In this document: piece after piece, positions 1 to 6,019 of the stretch
How positions within the stretch are numbered: the stretch's first letter is position 1
Layout: each line of letters opens with the position of its first letter
Notes under the pieces: generated by a model
Databases searched by the model: none
What the model saw: only the letters and a program-made list of their open reading frames with translations
Told to the model about the DNA's origin: nothing
Made by a program: the position numbers and the translations under genes
Source of the DNA: Bacteroidota bacterium
GTDB taxonomy: Bacteria > Bacteroidota > Bacteroidia > Chitinophagales > Chitinophagaceae
Reading direction: 5' to 3'
Length of the DNA stretch: 7,223 bases
Assembly (NCBI GenBank): GCA_023429985.1
Contig: JAEZCV010000071.1
Coordinates: 1 to 7,223 of the forward strand

Positions 1-110
1 ACCCTACCCTGCGCATCTGTTAATGCATAAAAAATGTGCTGTGCGCCGATCTCAAACAGAACAACAGGCTCGTCTGCTTTTTCGCTGCCAATATCAAAGA
101 TTGTTCTCAA
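1..110 (-). CDS. 5' part of an unidentified protein, cut by the left edge (possibly DUF3822-like)
   Basis: An open frame runs leftward off the window and encodes about 36 residues beginning LRTIFDIGSEKADEPVV and continuing VLFEIGAQHIFYALTD. No ATG lies in this frame after its upstream stop (about 137-139). The first plausible start is TTG at 108-110, only 14 bases past the folB stop, which suggests the third gene of a trxB-folB operon. No Shine-Dalgarno sequence is seen. The pattern of FDI followed by an acidic, polar stretch and then a hydrophobic strand recalls the N-terminus of DUF3822 proteins, which are common in Bacteroidota. That is recall from a short fragment and should be treated as a guess. 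The frame is open to the edge and the codon use looks normal, so a real gene is likely but its identity is not established. Confidence 0.45.
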   Translation of the reverse strand, partial: MRTIFDIGSEKADEPVVLFEIGAQHIFYALTDAQGR

Positions 111-124
111 TAGAATTGATTTGA

Positions 125-475
125 TTAATAAATGAATTCATATTTCACGCCTACGTTACCGGTAAATTTTTCAATGGGCGGATGCAATTTTTTAATTTCA
201 ATACTAATGAATTGCACTTGCGCGAATTCTGATTTTATTACCGTAGCCATTCGCATTGCCAGGGTTTCCAGCAACTTTTCAGACCTTTCAAAAATGTTCT
301 TTACAATTTCATAGATCCGAACATAATTAATGGTATCCTCCAGGTTTTCAATCACAGTTTCAAAGGGAACATACCTGACTTCCACATTTATAAGAAAATC
401 GTTTTGCAGAATTTTTTCTTCTTCATACAAACCATGACTTCCCTTTAATTGCAGACCGGAAATGAATATGGTCAT
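125..475 (-). CDS. folB: Dihydroneopterin aldolase (FolB family)
   Basis: The 116-residue product matches the dihydroneopterin aldolase family, which converts 7,8-dihydroneopterin to 6-hydroxymethyl-dihydropterin and glycolaldehyde in cytoplasmic folate synthesis. Visible landmarks are the N-terminal strand IFISGLQLKGSHGLYEEE, the LEDTINYVRIY segment around residues 45-55, LLETLA at 68-73, and IEIKKLHPPI at 92-101. By alignment to family landmarks, the catalytic and binding residues would be a Glu at 18-20, Tyr51, Glu70 and Lys96. The frame stays open further upstream, but that extension (MYGCTGCRKV and so on) overlaps the trxB 3' end and is not FolB-like. The ATG at 475 restores the normal FolB N-terminus and length. 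It lies 8 bases after the trxB stop, which suggests co-transcription and perhaps translational coupling. The gap shows no clear ribosome binding site. Confidence 0.88.
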   Translation of the reverse strand: MTIFISGLQLKGSHGLYEEEKILQNDFLINVEVRYVPFETVIENLEDTINYVRIYEIVKNIFERSEKLLETLAMRMATVIKSEFAQVQFISIEIKKLHPPIEKFTGNVGVKYEFIY

Positions 476-483
476 CAAAGGTT

Positions 484-1431
484 TCAATGCATGCCTTTTT
501 CCGACAGATACCTTTCTGCATCCAGTGCAGCCATACAACCACTTCCTGCAGCAGTTACCGCCTGGCGATAAATTTTATCCTGCACATCTCCGGCAGCAAA
601 AACGCCTTCGATATTTGTTTTTGATGTACCCGGAATGGTTTTAATATAACCTGCATCGTCCATATCCAACATTCCATTGAATATAGATGAATTAGGTGTA
701 TGTCCGATGGCAACAAAAAAACCTTTTACAGGAATTTCTTTTTTTTCACCCGATTGATTATTCTTTATTCTTACTGCTTCAACTGTTTTATCGCCTATGA
801 TCTCATCGGTTTCGGTATTCCAGTGAATTTCAATATTTGCTGTATTTATCACTCTTTCCTGCATTATTTTGCTGGCGCGCATTTCATCTCTTCTTACAAG
901 CATATGCACTTTAGTGCAAAGTTTGGAAAGGTAAAGCGCCTCTTCCGCTGCAGTATCGCCTGCACCTACAATGGCCACATCCTTTCCCCTGAAAAAGAAG
1001 CCATCACATACTGCGCATGCACTAACACCATGGCCATTGAGTCTTTGTTCACTTTCAATACCCAGCCATTTAGCCGAAGCACCGGTAGCAATAATTAAGG
1101 CATCGGCACGAATGATCTTCTCTTCATCTATCCATACTTTAAATGGTCTTACCGAAAGGTCAACCTGGGTGGCCAGTCCATATCTCAGATCGGCACCCAT
1201 TCTCTGGGCCTGCTTTTCAAAATGAACCATTAATTCAGGCCCCTGGATTCCATCCGGAAAGCCGGGATAATTTTCAACATCGGTGGTAATGGTAAGTTGT
1301 CCGCCAGGCTGAATGCCCTGGTAAAGCAATGGTTTTAAATTGGCTCTCGATGCATAAATAGCTGCCGTATATCCTGCAGGTCCTGATCCGATTATTAAGA
1401 GGGAAACTTTTTCTTCTTTATGATTATCCAT
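484..1431 (-). CDS. trxB: Thioredoxin-disulfide reductase
   Basis: The 315-residue flavoprotein is a low-Mr thioredoxin reductase, which uses NADPH through FAD and a redox disulfide to reduce thioredoxin in the cytoplasm. The order of motifs is complete: FAD dinucleotide fold GSGPAG at 15-20, PGGQL at 42-46, ATG at 115-117, active-site CAVCD with Cys139 and Cys142 followed by Asp143, NADPH-binding GAGDTAAEEA at 156-165, VRRDEMR at 179-185 for the 2'-phosphate, and a C-terminal FAD segment GVFAAGDV (276-283) plus YRQAVTAAGSGCMAAL. Length and start are normal for the family. The gene lies 63 bases after the lipoprotein gene and directly before folB. I see neither a strong promoter nor a terminator in that 63-base gap, so it may be transcribed from its own weak promoter or by read-through. 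It could also reduce a related small redoxin, but the sequence does not show which. Confidence 0.97.
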   Translation of the reverse strand: MDNHKEEKVSLLIIGSGPAGYTAAIYASRANLKPLLYQGIQPGGQLTITTDVENYPGFPDGIQGPELMVHFEKQAQRMGADLRYGLATQVDLSVRPFKVWIDEEKIIRADALIIATGASAKWLGIESEQRLNGHGVSACAVCDGFFFRGKDVAIVGAGDTAAEEALYLSKLCTKVHMLVRRDEMRASKIMQERVINTANIEIHWNTETDEIIGDKTVEAVRIKNNQSGEKKEIPVKGFFVAIGHTPNSSIFNGMLDMDDAGYIKTIPGTSKTNIEGVFAAGDVQDKIYRQAVTAAGSGCMAALDAERYLSEKGMH

Positions 1432-1494
1432 TCAATATTTTGCTTTGCGCGAATTTAGAAGTAATTGGTTGAATTCCGGTGGTGATGGTTATCC

Positions 1495-2370
1495 TTATTC
1501 GGGTATGATCAGGGTATGATATTGGGAAGCATATCCACCGAAATACCCTAAAGCACCATTGCTGATATTGCCGATCACCTTAACCGGTGTTGAAAAAGGG
1601 TTTCCAATGGATTCAATTGAAAATTCCCAGGTACGCCAGAAATCAAAAGTTGGCTTGTCAATTCCGCTTAATTTGAAGGTAACCGTATCGCCGCGTTGAA
1701 AAAAATCATTATCGGGCTCCACACCGTTGCGGTCTATTCCCGGTTCCACCTGGAGGTCGTAAGTAGTTCCATCAATAAAAAGATCATCAAAGACCGAGCG
1801 GTCACCGGGCAAAAACGGGCCATCATTTGTGCTGGTAAAATACCTTACATAATCTCCAAAACCTGGCGCATCGGTTGACCTTACCATAACAAACACATTA
1901 CTGGTATCATTAGCATCGGGCACAGGCTTCCACCACAAAGAATCAATTTGTTTCTGGTAACCCGGGATGGTGGTGTAGGCCGTATATTCTTCTCCTCCGG
2001 TAATTACCTTTAAACTATAGCCGGTATTTAATTCTCCTAAGAAGGCAGAAGCCAGGTCGGATGAATCTATAGAATAGTAAAAAAAGTTAATACCCGGCGC
2101 CAGAGGAACGGTGTACTCCTTCAATTTATGGGTAAGCGTTCCGTTGGAAACATAAACATCTGCATTGTTAACAAAGTTCTGGGCTAAAACCGGAAGTGAA
2201 AGATTGGAAAAAAAACCAACCGAACGGGTAAGTATCACTATCGGAGCCTGGTTGTTTTCAATTGTGGCTTCAACAACCAGTTTGGGTTCGGCATCATTCA
2301 ACTTAAAATCTATATCCTTCTCACACCCGGTGATCACCACCAGCATGATCAGCACCAACATCCTTTTCAT
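1495..2370 (-). CDS. DUF4249-like lipoprotein
   Basis: The 291-residue protein starts with a lipoprotein signal peptide: MKRM, a hydrophobic core, then the lipobox ITGC with Cys16 as the predicted lipidated residue. The mature part begins CEKDIDFKL, moves into a strand-rich domain (PKLVVEATIENNQAPIVI), and ends with an aromatic and glycine-rich segment, GALGYFGGYASQYHTLIIPE. This profile fits the DUF4249 family of Bacteroidota outer-membrane lipoproteins, often encoded beside TonB-dependent receptors. No such receptor is in the window, so the usual partner is absent or distant. The biochemical function is unknown. The ATG at 2370 is the only start that supplies the basic n-region. The start lies 18 bases beyond the stem of the rpoD terminator, so expression depends on read-through or on a very close promoter. 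The family call is from pattern recognition, not a profile search. Confidence 0.8.
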   Translation of the reverse strand: MKRMLVLIMLVVITGCEKDIDFKLNDAEPKLVVEATIENNQAPIVILTRSVGFFSNLSLPVLAQNFVNNADVYVSNGTLTHKLKEYTVPLAPGINFFYYSIDSSDLASAFLGELNTGYSLKVITGGEEYTAYTTIPGYQKQIDSLWWKPVPDANDTSNVFVMVRSTDAPGFGDYVRYFTSTNDGPFLPGDRSVFDDLFIDGTTYDLQVEPGIDRNGVEPDNDFFQRGDTVTFKLSGIDKPTFDFWRTWEFSIESIGNPFSTPVKVIGNISNGALGYFGGYASQYHTLIIPE

Positions 2371-2374
2371 TTTT

Positions 2375-2382
2375 CAAAAATA
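2375..2382 (-). promoter_or_regulatory. Possible -7 box for the DUF4249-like gene, inside the rpoD terminator tail
   Basis: Read on the minus strand the bases are TATTTTTG, an exact match to the Bacteroidota -7 consensus TAnnTTTG. The box ends only 4 bases before the ATG at 2370, so any transcript would be leaderless or nearly so. A TTTG that could serve as the -33 element lies in the terminator loop (2399-2402), with a 16-base spacer, slightly shorter than usual. A T-rich terminator tail can produce this match by chance, so the call is weak. Confidence 0.3.
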
Positions 2383-2416
2383 AAAGAAAGCCCCGGATCA
2401 AAAATGAACCGGGGCT
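2376..2416 (-). terminator. Intrinsic terminator of rpoD
   Basis: Perfect 8-bp arms AGCCCCGG (2389-2396) and CCGGGGCT (2409-2416) flank a 12-base loop. On the minus strand the stem is followed by the T-rich run TTCTTTTATTTTT. It starts 21 bases after the rpoD stop, which is the expected place for the end of that transcript. Confidence 0.9.
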
Positions 2417-2436
2417 ATTCATACGTTAAAAATCTA

Positions 2437-3294
2437 TTAACCCAGATAAGCTTTCAGAGCATTGCTATACCTGGCTTTTTGCAGGCGCTTGATAGCCCTT
2501 TCTTTTATCTGGCGAATCCTTTCTTTTGTAAGGTCATATTTCTGGCCGATCTGCTCGATGGTTGTACCATTTTCGCCATCTAAACCAAAATACGCATTAA
2601 CTATTTCAGCTTCCCTGGGACTCAATGACTTAAGCACTCTACGAATTTCATTTCTCAATGAATCTTTCATCACATCATCGTCGGTATCATCGCTACCTTC
2701 CAGCAGGTCACCCATGGCTACATCTTCGGCTTCGTGCACGGGGGCATCGAGGGAAGTATGACGGGTATTGCTTTGAAAGATATTGTTGATCTCGGTTTCG
2801 CTCATTTCAAGAATATCAGCGAGTTCTTCTGTGCTGGGTTCTCTTTCATGCTCCTGTTCGAAAGCCATATAGGCTTTGTTGGCCTTGTTATAGGTTCCGA
2901 TCTTATTTTGGGGTAGACGAACAAGGCGACCCTGTTCAGCCAAAGCCTGCAAAATAGACTGGCGGATCCACCATACAGCATAAGAAATAAATTTAAAACC
3001 TTTGGTTTCATCAAAACGCTGGGCGGCTTTTATCAAACCCAGGTTCCCCTCATTAATCAGGTCGCTAAGCGATAATCCCTGGTGTTGATACTGTTTTGCC
3101 ACTGAAACCACGAAACGAAGGTTGGCCTGAACTAGTTTGTCCAGCGCGCGCTGATCACCCATTTTGATCCTTTGAGCCAGAGTTGTTTCTTCTTCGGGAG
3201 TGATCATGGGGATCTTTGAAATCTCCTGGAGATACTTTTCAACGGCCTGGGAATCTCTGTTCGTGATCTGGGTAGCAATTTTGAGCTGCCTCAT
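2437..3294 (-). CDS. rpoD: Primary RNA polymerase sigma factor, RpoD/SigA
   Basis: The 285-residue sigma-70 protein directs RNA polymerase to housekeeping promoters. It begins MRQLKIATQITNRDSQ, as Bacteroidota primary sigmas do, and lacks region 1.1, so it is much shorter than proteobacterial RpoD. Region 1.2 covers about 15-40 (AVEKYLQEISKIPMITPEEE). Region 2 covers about 50-115 (LVQANLRFVVSVAKQY, LSDLINEGNLGLIKA, KFISYAVWWIRQSI). Region 3 follows, with an acidic linker (SDDTDDDVM, 201-209). Region 4 covers about 222-275 with the helix-turn-helix EQIGQKYDLTKERIRQIKERAIKRL. It ends YLG, as relatives do. The ATG at 3294 has AAGGA 8 bases upstream, an unusual Shine-Dalgarno-like site for this phylum. 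The gene stands alone, with its own promoter region and terminator. Confidence 0.97.
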   Translation of the reverse strand: MRQLKIATQITNRDSQAVEKYLQEISKIPMITPEEETTLAQRIKMGDQRALDKLVQANLRFVVSVAKQYQHQGLSLSDLINEGNLGLIKAAQRFDETKGFKFISYAVWWIRQSILQALAEQGRLVRLPQNKIGTYNKANKAYMAFEQEHEREPSTEELADILEMSETEINNIFQSNTRHTSLDAPVHEAEDVAMGDLLEGSDDTDDDVMKDSLRNEIRRVLKSLSPREAEIVNAYFGLDGENGTTIEQIGQKYDLTKERIRQIKERAIKRLQKARYSNALKAYLG

Positions 3295-3302
3295 AAATTA
3301 AA

Positions 3303-3307
3303 TCCTT
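3303..3307 (-). promoter_or_regulatory. Shine-Dalgarno-like site of rpoD
   Basis: AAGGA on the minus strand lies 8 bases before the rpoD ATG. It agrees with the preferred start. Most other genes in the window have no recognisable Shine-Dalgarno sequence, as is usual in Bacteroidota. Confidence 0.5.
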
Positions 3308-3390
3308 GATTATAAAAATGAATAAATATCATGACATATTGGATCTGCAGAATGTTGCAAAGGGATCGTTAATCCGTCATAGACTATCTG

Positions 3391-3398
3391 CAAAGGTA
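3391..3398 (-). promoter_or_regulatory. Promoter -7 box for rpoD
   Basis: The minus strand reads TACCTTTG, followed by CA, an exact match to TAnnTTTG. Transcription would begin near 3385 and give a leader of roughly 90 bases. No TTTG -33 element sits at the normal distance; the nearest is 12 bases upstream, inside a palindrome. A second, imperfect box TCCCTTTG lies at 3358-3365. The match is good, but promoter activity is inferred. Confidence 0.6.
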
Positions 3399-3403
3399 AG
3401 TTT

Positions 3404-3419
3404 TGAAGTTCAAACTTCA
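3404..3419. repeat. Perfect short palindrome upstream of rpoD
   Basis: TGAAGTT and AACTTCA form perfect 7-base arms around a CA spacer. The palindrome sits just upstream of the rpoD -7 box, where the -33 region should be, so it could be an operator. It lacks a following T-run suited to termination in the rpoD direction. A further dyad, GTAGAT (3422-3427) with ATCTAC (3442-3447), lies beside it. The rest of the 237-base gap between lgt and rpoD is AT-rich and holds no gene. Confidence 0.5.
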
Positions 3420-3531
3420 TAGTAGATTAAGTTCAATTATTATCTACAAAAACTATACTAGGATTTGAATTCTGAAACTTAGTCTGGTTAAGCATTTGAC
3501 AATAATACCGGATTTTCAAAATTGGAGTTAT

Positions 3532-4821
3532 TCACACCCGTTCTGCGCTGGCCCGGTATTTATACTTCAAAAATACCCAACCCAGGATCCCCGCCAGAAC
3601 CAGGAAGAATGAAATTACCTCTGCCTGCGTTGGCTGCATGCCCAGGAAATTTTCCATTTTCACATTCACCCGGATCTTTTCGATCATAAATCTTTCCAGG
3701 CCATTTAATATTAAGTATAAACAGAATACGGCACCCGGCGGCGATAATCGTTTTCGCAGTCCCCAAAGCAGGAAAAACAATAATGTACAAGCTATAACCT
3801 CGTATAATGCTGTTGGAAAAACCGGCACTGGAAGCTGGTTACAATACCTGTCGTCGCAACCGGGAATGGGCACTCCTGCCTCGTTTACATTATTGGGAAA
3901 GTTATAGGCAAAAAACCAGTTAGGAAGAAAGGACAAGGCGCCCGGCTTAGGAAAATAGGCATTCTCCATATGACCTTCTTTTATAAAATAATCCGCATTG
4001 GCCTGGGCAGCTCTTTCAAAATCGCCCGGCTGGGCAACTACAATATTGGAGCTGCTGTCAAGCGCAAAAGCCGAATTATAAATACCCCAGTCACCATCGC
4101 CAGCCACCTGGCAGCCAATTCTACCAATGGCATAAGCAATCATTAAAGATGGTGCTATGGCATCTCCAAGATGTCGAACAGATATTTTGTTCTTGCGGGC
4201 GTACCAGATAATCACCAGGGTAGCGCAGATCAAACCTCCATAAAATGTGAGGCCGCCACCACTGAAAATATAATCGGCCGGCTTTGTAAGAAAATCGGAC
4301 CAGTTCTCAAAGATGTCGAACAATTTGGCGCCAACCAGGCCTACAATAAGTGCAATAATGGTTAATTCTCCCACCCTGTCGTGCGGCCACATTCTTAAGG
4401 TACGCGTTTCGGGTTTGGCAAGCTGCTGCTTTTTCTTATCGCGGTACCTGAGAAATGCAAAAACGCCCCCCAGCAATAAACCAAGCGGAAGACTTCCCTG
4501 CCCGGAAAAAATATAAGCCTGTGTGTCGCGTGTTACTTCGGCATCGAGGAAAAAAAGAGCGAGGATTTTATAGCCAAATAGGAACCCGAGTAAAAAATGA
4601 GTGAGTAATTCAGTTATGGATGCCGGTTCTCCAACTTTCACTTTAACTTCTGTGGGGTGAAACAATCCTTCTTTACCCTTTCTTCTCAGTTCTGCGCCTA
4701 ACAGTGCTGCACCTACGAGAAAAGCAATGGCAACAAAAAATCCAAATGAGTTAATAAAGCGCAGCACACCGATATTCACTCCAAAAAGATCCCTAAAAAC
4801 ATAGTACAAATTTGGATACAT
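3532..4821 (-). CDS. lgt: Prolipoprotein diacylglyceryl transferase (long Bacteroidota form)
   Basis: This inner-membrane enzyme transfers diacylglycerol from phosphatidylglycerol to the lipobox cysteine of prolipoproteins. From the ATG at 4821 the product has 429 residues, against about 260-300 for typical Lgt. Numbered from that start, landmarks are GGGLTFYGGL at 188-197, AYAIGRIGC at 229-237 with the conserved Arg234, FPTALYE at 335-341, and LNGLERFMIEKIR at 372-384, among several hydrophobic membrane segments. Extra length comes from a longer N-terminal half and a soluble stretch at about 250-330. The frame extends to an ATG at 4878, but that codon lies in the loop of the upstream gene's terminator. 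MYPNLYY is the N-terminus I recall for relatives. Both lipoproteins in this window are potential substrates. The usual His of the FHGG motif is Tyr here. Confidence 0.92.
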   Translation of the reverse strand: MYPNLYYVFRDLFGVNIGVLRFINSFGFFVAIAFLVGAALLGAELRRKGKEGLFHPTEVKVKVGEPASITELLTHFLLGFLFGYKILALFFLDAEVTRDTQAYIFSGQGSLPLGLLLGGVFAFLRYRDKKKQQLAKPETRTLRMWPHDRVGELTIIALIVGLVGAKLFDIFENWSDFLTKPADYIFSGGGLTFYGGLICATLVIIWYARKNKISVRHLGDAIAPSLMIAYAIGRIGCQVAGDGDWGIYNSAFALDSSSNIVVAQPGDFERAAQANADYFIKEGHMENAYFPKPGALSFLPNWFFAYNFPNNVNEAGVPIPGCDDRYCNQLPVPVFPTALYEVIACTLLFFLLWGLRKRLSPPGAVFCLYLILNGLERFMIEKIRVNVKMENFLGMQPTQAEVISFFLVLAGILGWVFLKYKYRASAERV

Positions 4822-4863
4822 AGGCTCAATCTTAAAAGCAATGTTAATGGAAAATATTAACAA

Positions 4864-4887
4864 TAAAAAAGGGACCATTGGCCCCTT
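4864..4887 (-). terminator. Intrinsic terminator of the bacilliredoxin gene
   Basis: On the minus strand an 8-bp stem (AAGGGGCC pairing with GGTCCCTT, one G-U pair) closes a 3-base AAT loop and is followed by further T residues (4864-4870 region). It starts 20 bases after the bacilliredoxin stop. The ATG at 4876-4878, the longest possible start of lgt, lies across its loop. Confidence 0.85.
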
Positions 4888-4907
4888 AGAATGTTTTTAA
4901 ACCAGGA

Positions 4908-5324
4908 TCAGTTGCAGTATTCTTCAAAAGCACCAATCAGGTTCTGCGCGATCATTTGCGCTGATCTTCCTTCAATCATATGCCTTTCAATAAAATGAAC
5001 CAGTTTGCCATCTTTAAATAACGCAATGGAAGGTGAAGAGGGCGGATAAGGCATCAGGTGCTGACGAATAGCCTGCACGGCCTCCGAATCATATCCTGCA
5101 AAACTTGTTGTAAGAAAATCGGGCTTTTTAAATGCATTATTCACGGCCATCAAAACACCGGGTCTTGCCGTTCCTGCCGAACATCCGCAAACGGAATTGA
5201 TCATTACAAGTGTAGTTCCCTGCTTGGAAAGTTGTGATTCCACTTCATCTTTTGACACTAATTCGGAAAACCCATTTTCTGTAAGTTCTTCCTTCATGGG
5301 TTGTACTATTTCTATTGGATACAT
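4908..5324 (-). CDS. Bacilliredoxin, BrxA/BrxB (YphP/YqiW) family
   Basis: The 138-residue thioredoxin-fold protein carries the CGC redox motif of bacilliredoxins (SVCGC, Cys46 and Cys48) followed by SAGTARPG. It also has PYPPSSPSIALFKDGKLVHFIE and the ERHMIEGRSA segment. Family members remove bacillithiol from mixed disulfides on cytoplasmic proteins (de-bacillithiolation). Whether this organism makes bacillithiol cannot be judged here. A longer frame would start at TTG 5342, but that TTG lies inside the promoter -7 box, so the ATG at 5324 (MYPIEIVQPM) is chosen. It is divergent from hsp20 and followed by its own terminator, so it is probably monocistronic. Length is close to the roughly 140 residues of Bacillus BrxA. 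BrxA and BrxB cannot be told apart from sequence alone. Confidence 0.93.
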   Translation of the reverse strand: MYPIEIVQPMKEELTENGFSELVSKDEVESQLSKQGTTLVMINSVCGCSAGTARPGVLMAVNNAFKKPDFLTTSFAGYDSEAVQAIRQHLMPYPPSSPSIALFKDGKLVHFIERHMIEGRSAQMIAQNLIGAFEEYCN

Positions 5325-5339
5325 GGTTTGAATTTTTTG

Positions 5340-5347
5340 CAAAGTTA
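5340..5347 (-). promoter_or_regulatory. Promoter -7 box for the bacilliredoxin gene
   Basis: The minus strand reads TAACTTTG followed by CA, an exact TAnnTTTG match. It ends 15 bases before the ATG at 5324, so the leader would be about 10 bases. No clear TTTG -33 element is seen at the usual spacing. It rules out the TTG at 5342 as the start, since that codon is part of the box. Confidence 0.6.
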
Positions 5348-5498
5348 ACCAGACTGAATTGACTTTTCTGCAGTTAAATTGGCTGTATTGTCATAACAGC
5401 TTCAAATATTATGAATTTATGTCAGGTAAAATCCTTTAAAAATCCATTGGTCTGTAGTTTGACCATGGAAAAGAAAATCAAACTAAAAATTTAAAAAT

Positions 5499-5942
5499 AT
5501 GACACGCTTAGAATTTAAAAACATTCCCGCTAACGGAAGCTTTAACAAATTAATGGACGACTTTTTTCCTGCGCTTCCGTCTTTGTTTAGCCAGGATTCT
5601 TTGAAAGGCTTTCAGCATGCAGTTCCGGTAAATGTTATTGATACTGCAGAAGGATTTATACTTGAGATTTCAGCACCGGGATTTGAAAAAGAAAATTTTA
5701 AAATTAACCTGGAGCAAAATATACTTACGGTATCGGCCGATAAGAAAGAAGCAGAAGAAAAGGAAGAAAGGAAATTCATCAGGAGAGAAATAAGAACTGC
5801 AGGAATTAAAAGATCTTTTACACTTCCGGAAAATATCAATGCAGATGAAATTTCAGCAAAATATGTTAATGGTATCCTGCAATTAAACCTTCCCCGCAAA
5901 CAGGAAGTCAGAGAGTCCGGAAAACAAATTACAATACAATAA
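5499..5942 (+). CDS. Small heat-shock protein, Hsp20/alpha-crystallin family
   Basis: The 147-residue protein is an ATP-independent holdase chaperone of the cytoplasm. Residues 1-42 form a short, Phe-rich N-terminal arm with FNKLMDDFFPALPSLF. The alpha-crystallin domain covers about 43-133, from PVNVIDTAEGFILEISAPGF through a charged, Glu/Lys-rich loop (81-93) to the hallmark strand AKYVNGILQLNLPR at 120-133. The C-terminal tail ends KQITIQ; its ITI at 144-146 is the I-x-I motif that docks on neighbouring subunits in oligomers. The architecture is complete. No CIRCE element or convincing TAnnTTTG box appears in the 174 bases upstream, which are shared with the divergent bacilliredoxin gene. 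A nine-residue ORF lies directly ahead of it (5465-5494). A strong terminator follows. Confidence 0.96.
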   Translation: MTRLEFKNIPANGSFNKLMDDFFPALPSLFSQDSLKGFQHAVPVNVIDTAEGFILEISAPGFEKENFKINLEQNILTVSADKKEAEEKEERKFIRREIRTAGIKRSFTLPENINADEISAKYVNGILQLNLPRKQEVRESGKQITIQ

Positions 5943-5982
5943 GTTTTAAACTTTTTCTCATAAGCAGTTGGTTTTGGTTTAC

Positions 5983-6012
5983 ACCCTCCGTTTCAACGGA
6001 GGGTTATTTTTT
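5983..6012 (+). terminator. Intrinsic terminator of hsp20
   Basis: Arms ACCCTCCG (5983-5990) and CGGAGGGT (5997-6004) pair perfectly around the 6-base loop TTTCAA. The T-rich tail TATTTTTT follows on the plus strand. It lies 40 bases after the hsp20 stop. Confidence 0.93.
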
Positions 6013-6019
6013 GTGGTTA

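Noticed and set aside
476..538. Upstream extension of FolB (MYGCTGCRKVSVGKRHALKPL) giving 137 residues.
   Set aside because: It overlaps the trxB 3' end in another frame, does not resemble FolB, and makes the protein longer than the family.
700..1225. Plus-strand open frames of 84-132 codons.
   Set aside because: They are antisense shadows of trxB, with compositions that fit no known family and no start context.
2462..3014. Open frames of 60-99 codons over rpoD, on both strands.
   Set aside because: They lie within the strongly conserved rpoD coding sequence and are out-of-frame by-products.
5382..5400. Hairpin GCTGT/ACAGC between the bacilliredoxin and hsp20 as a heat-shock operator (CIRCE).
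   Set aside because: The arms are only 5 bases and do not match the CIRCE arm TTAGCACTC; it is within chance expectation.
484..5942. TrxB, bacilliredoxin and Hsp20 as a dedicated stress island.
   Set aside because: The genes are separated by terminators, differ in strand and are interleaved with lgt and rpoD; proximity alone does not show a system.
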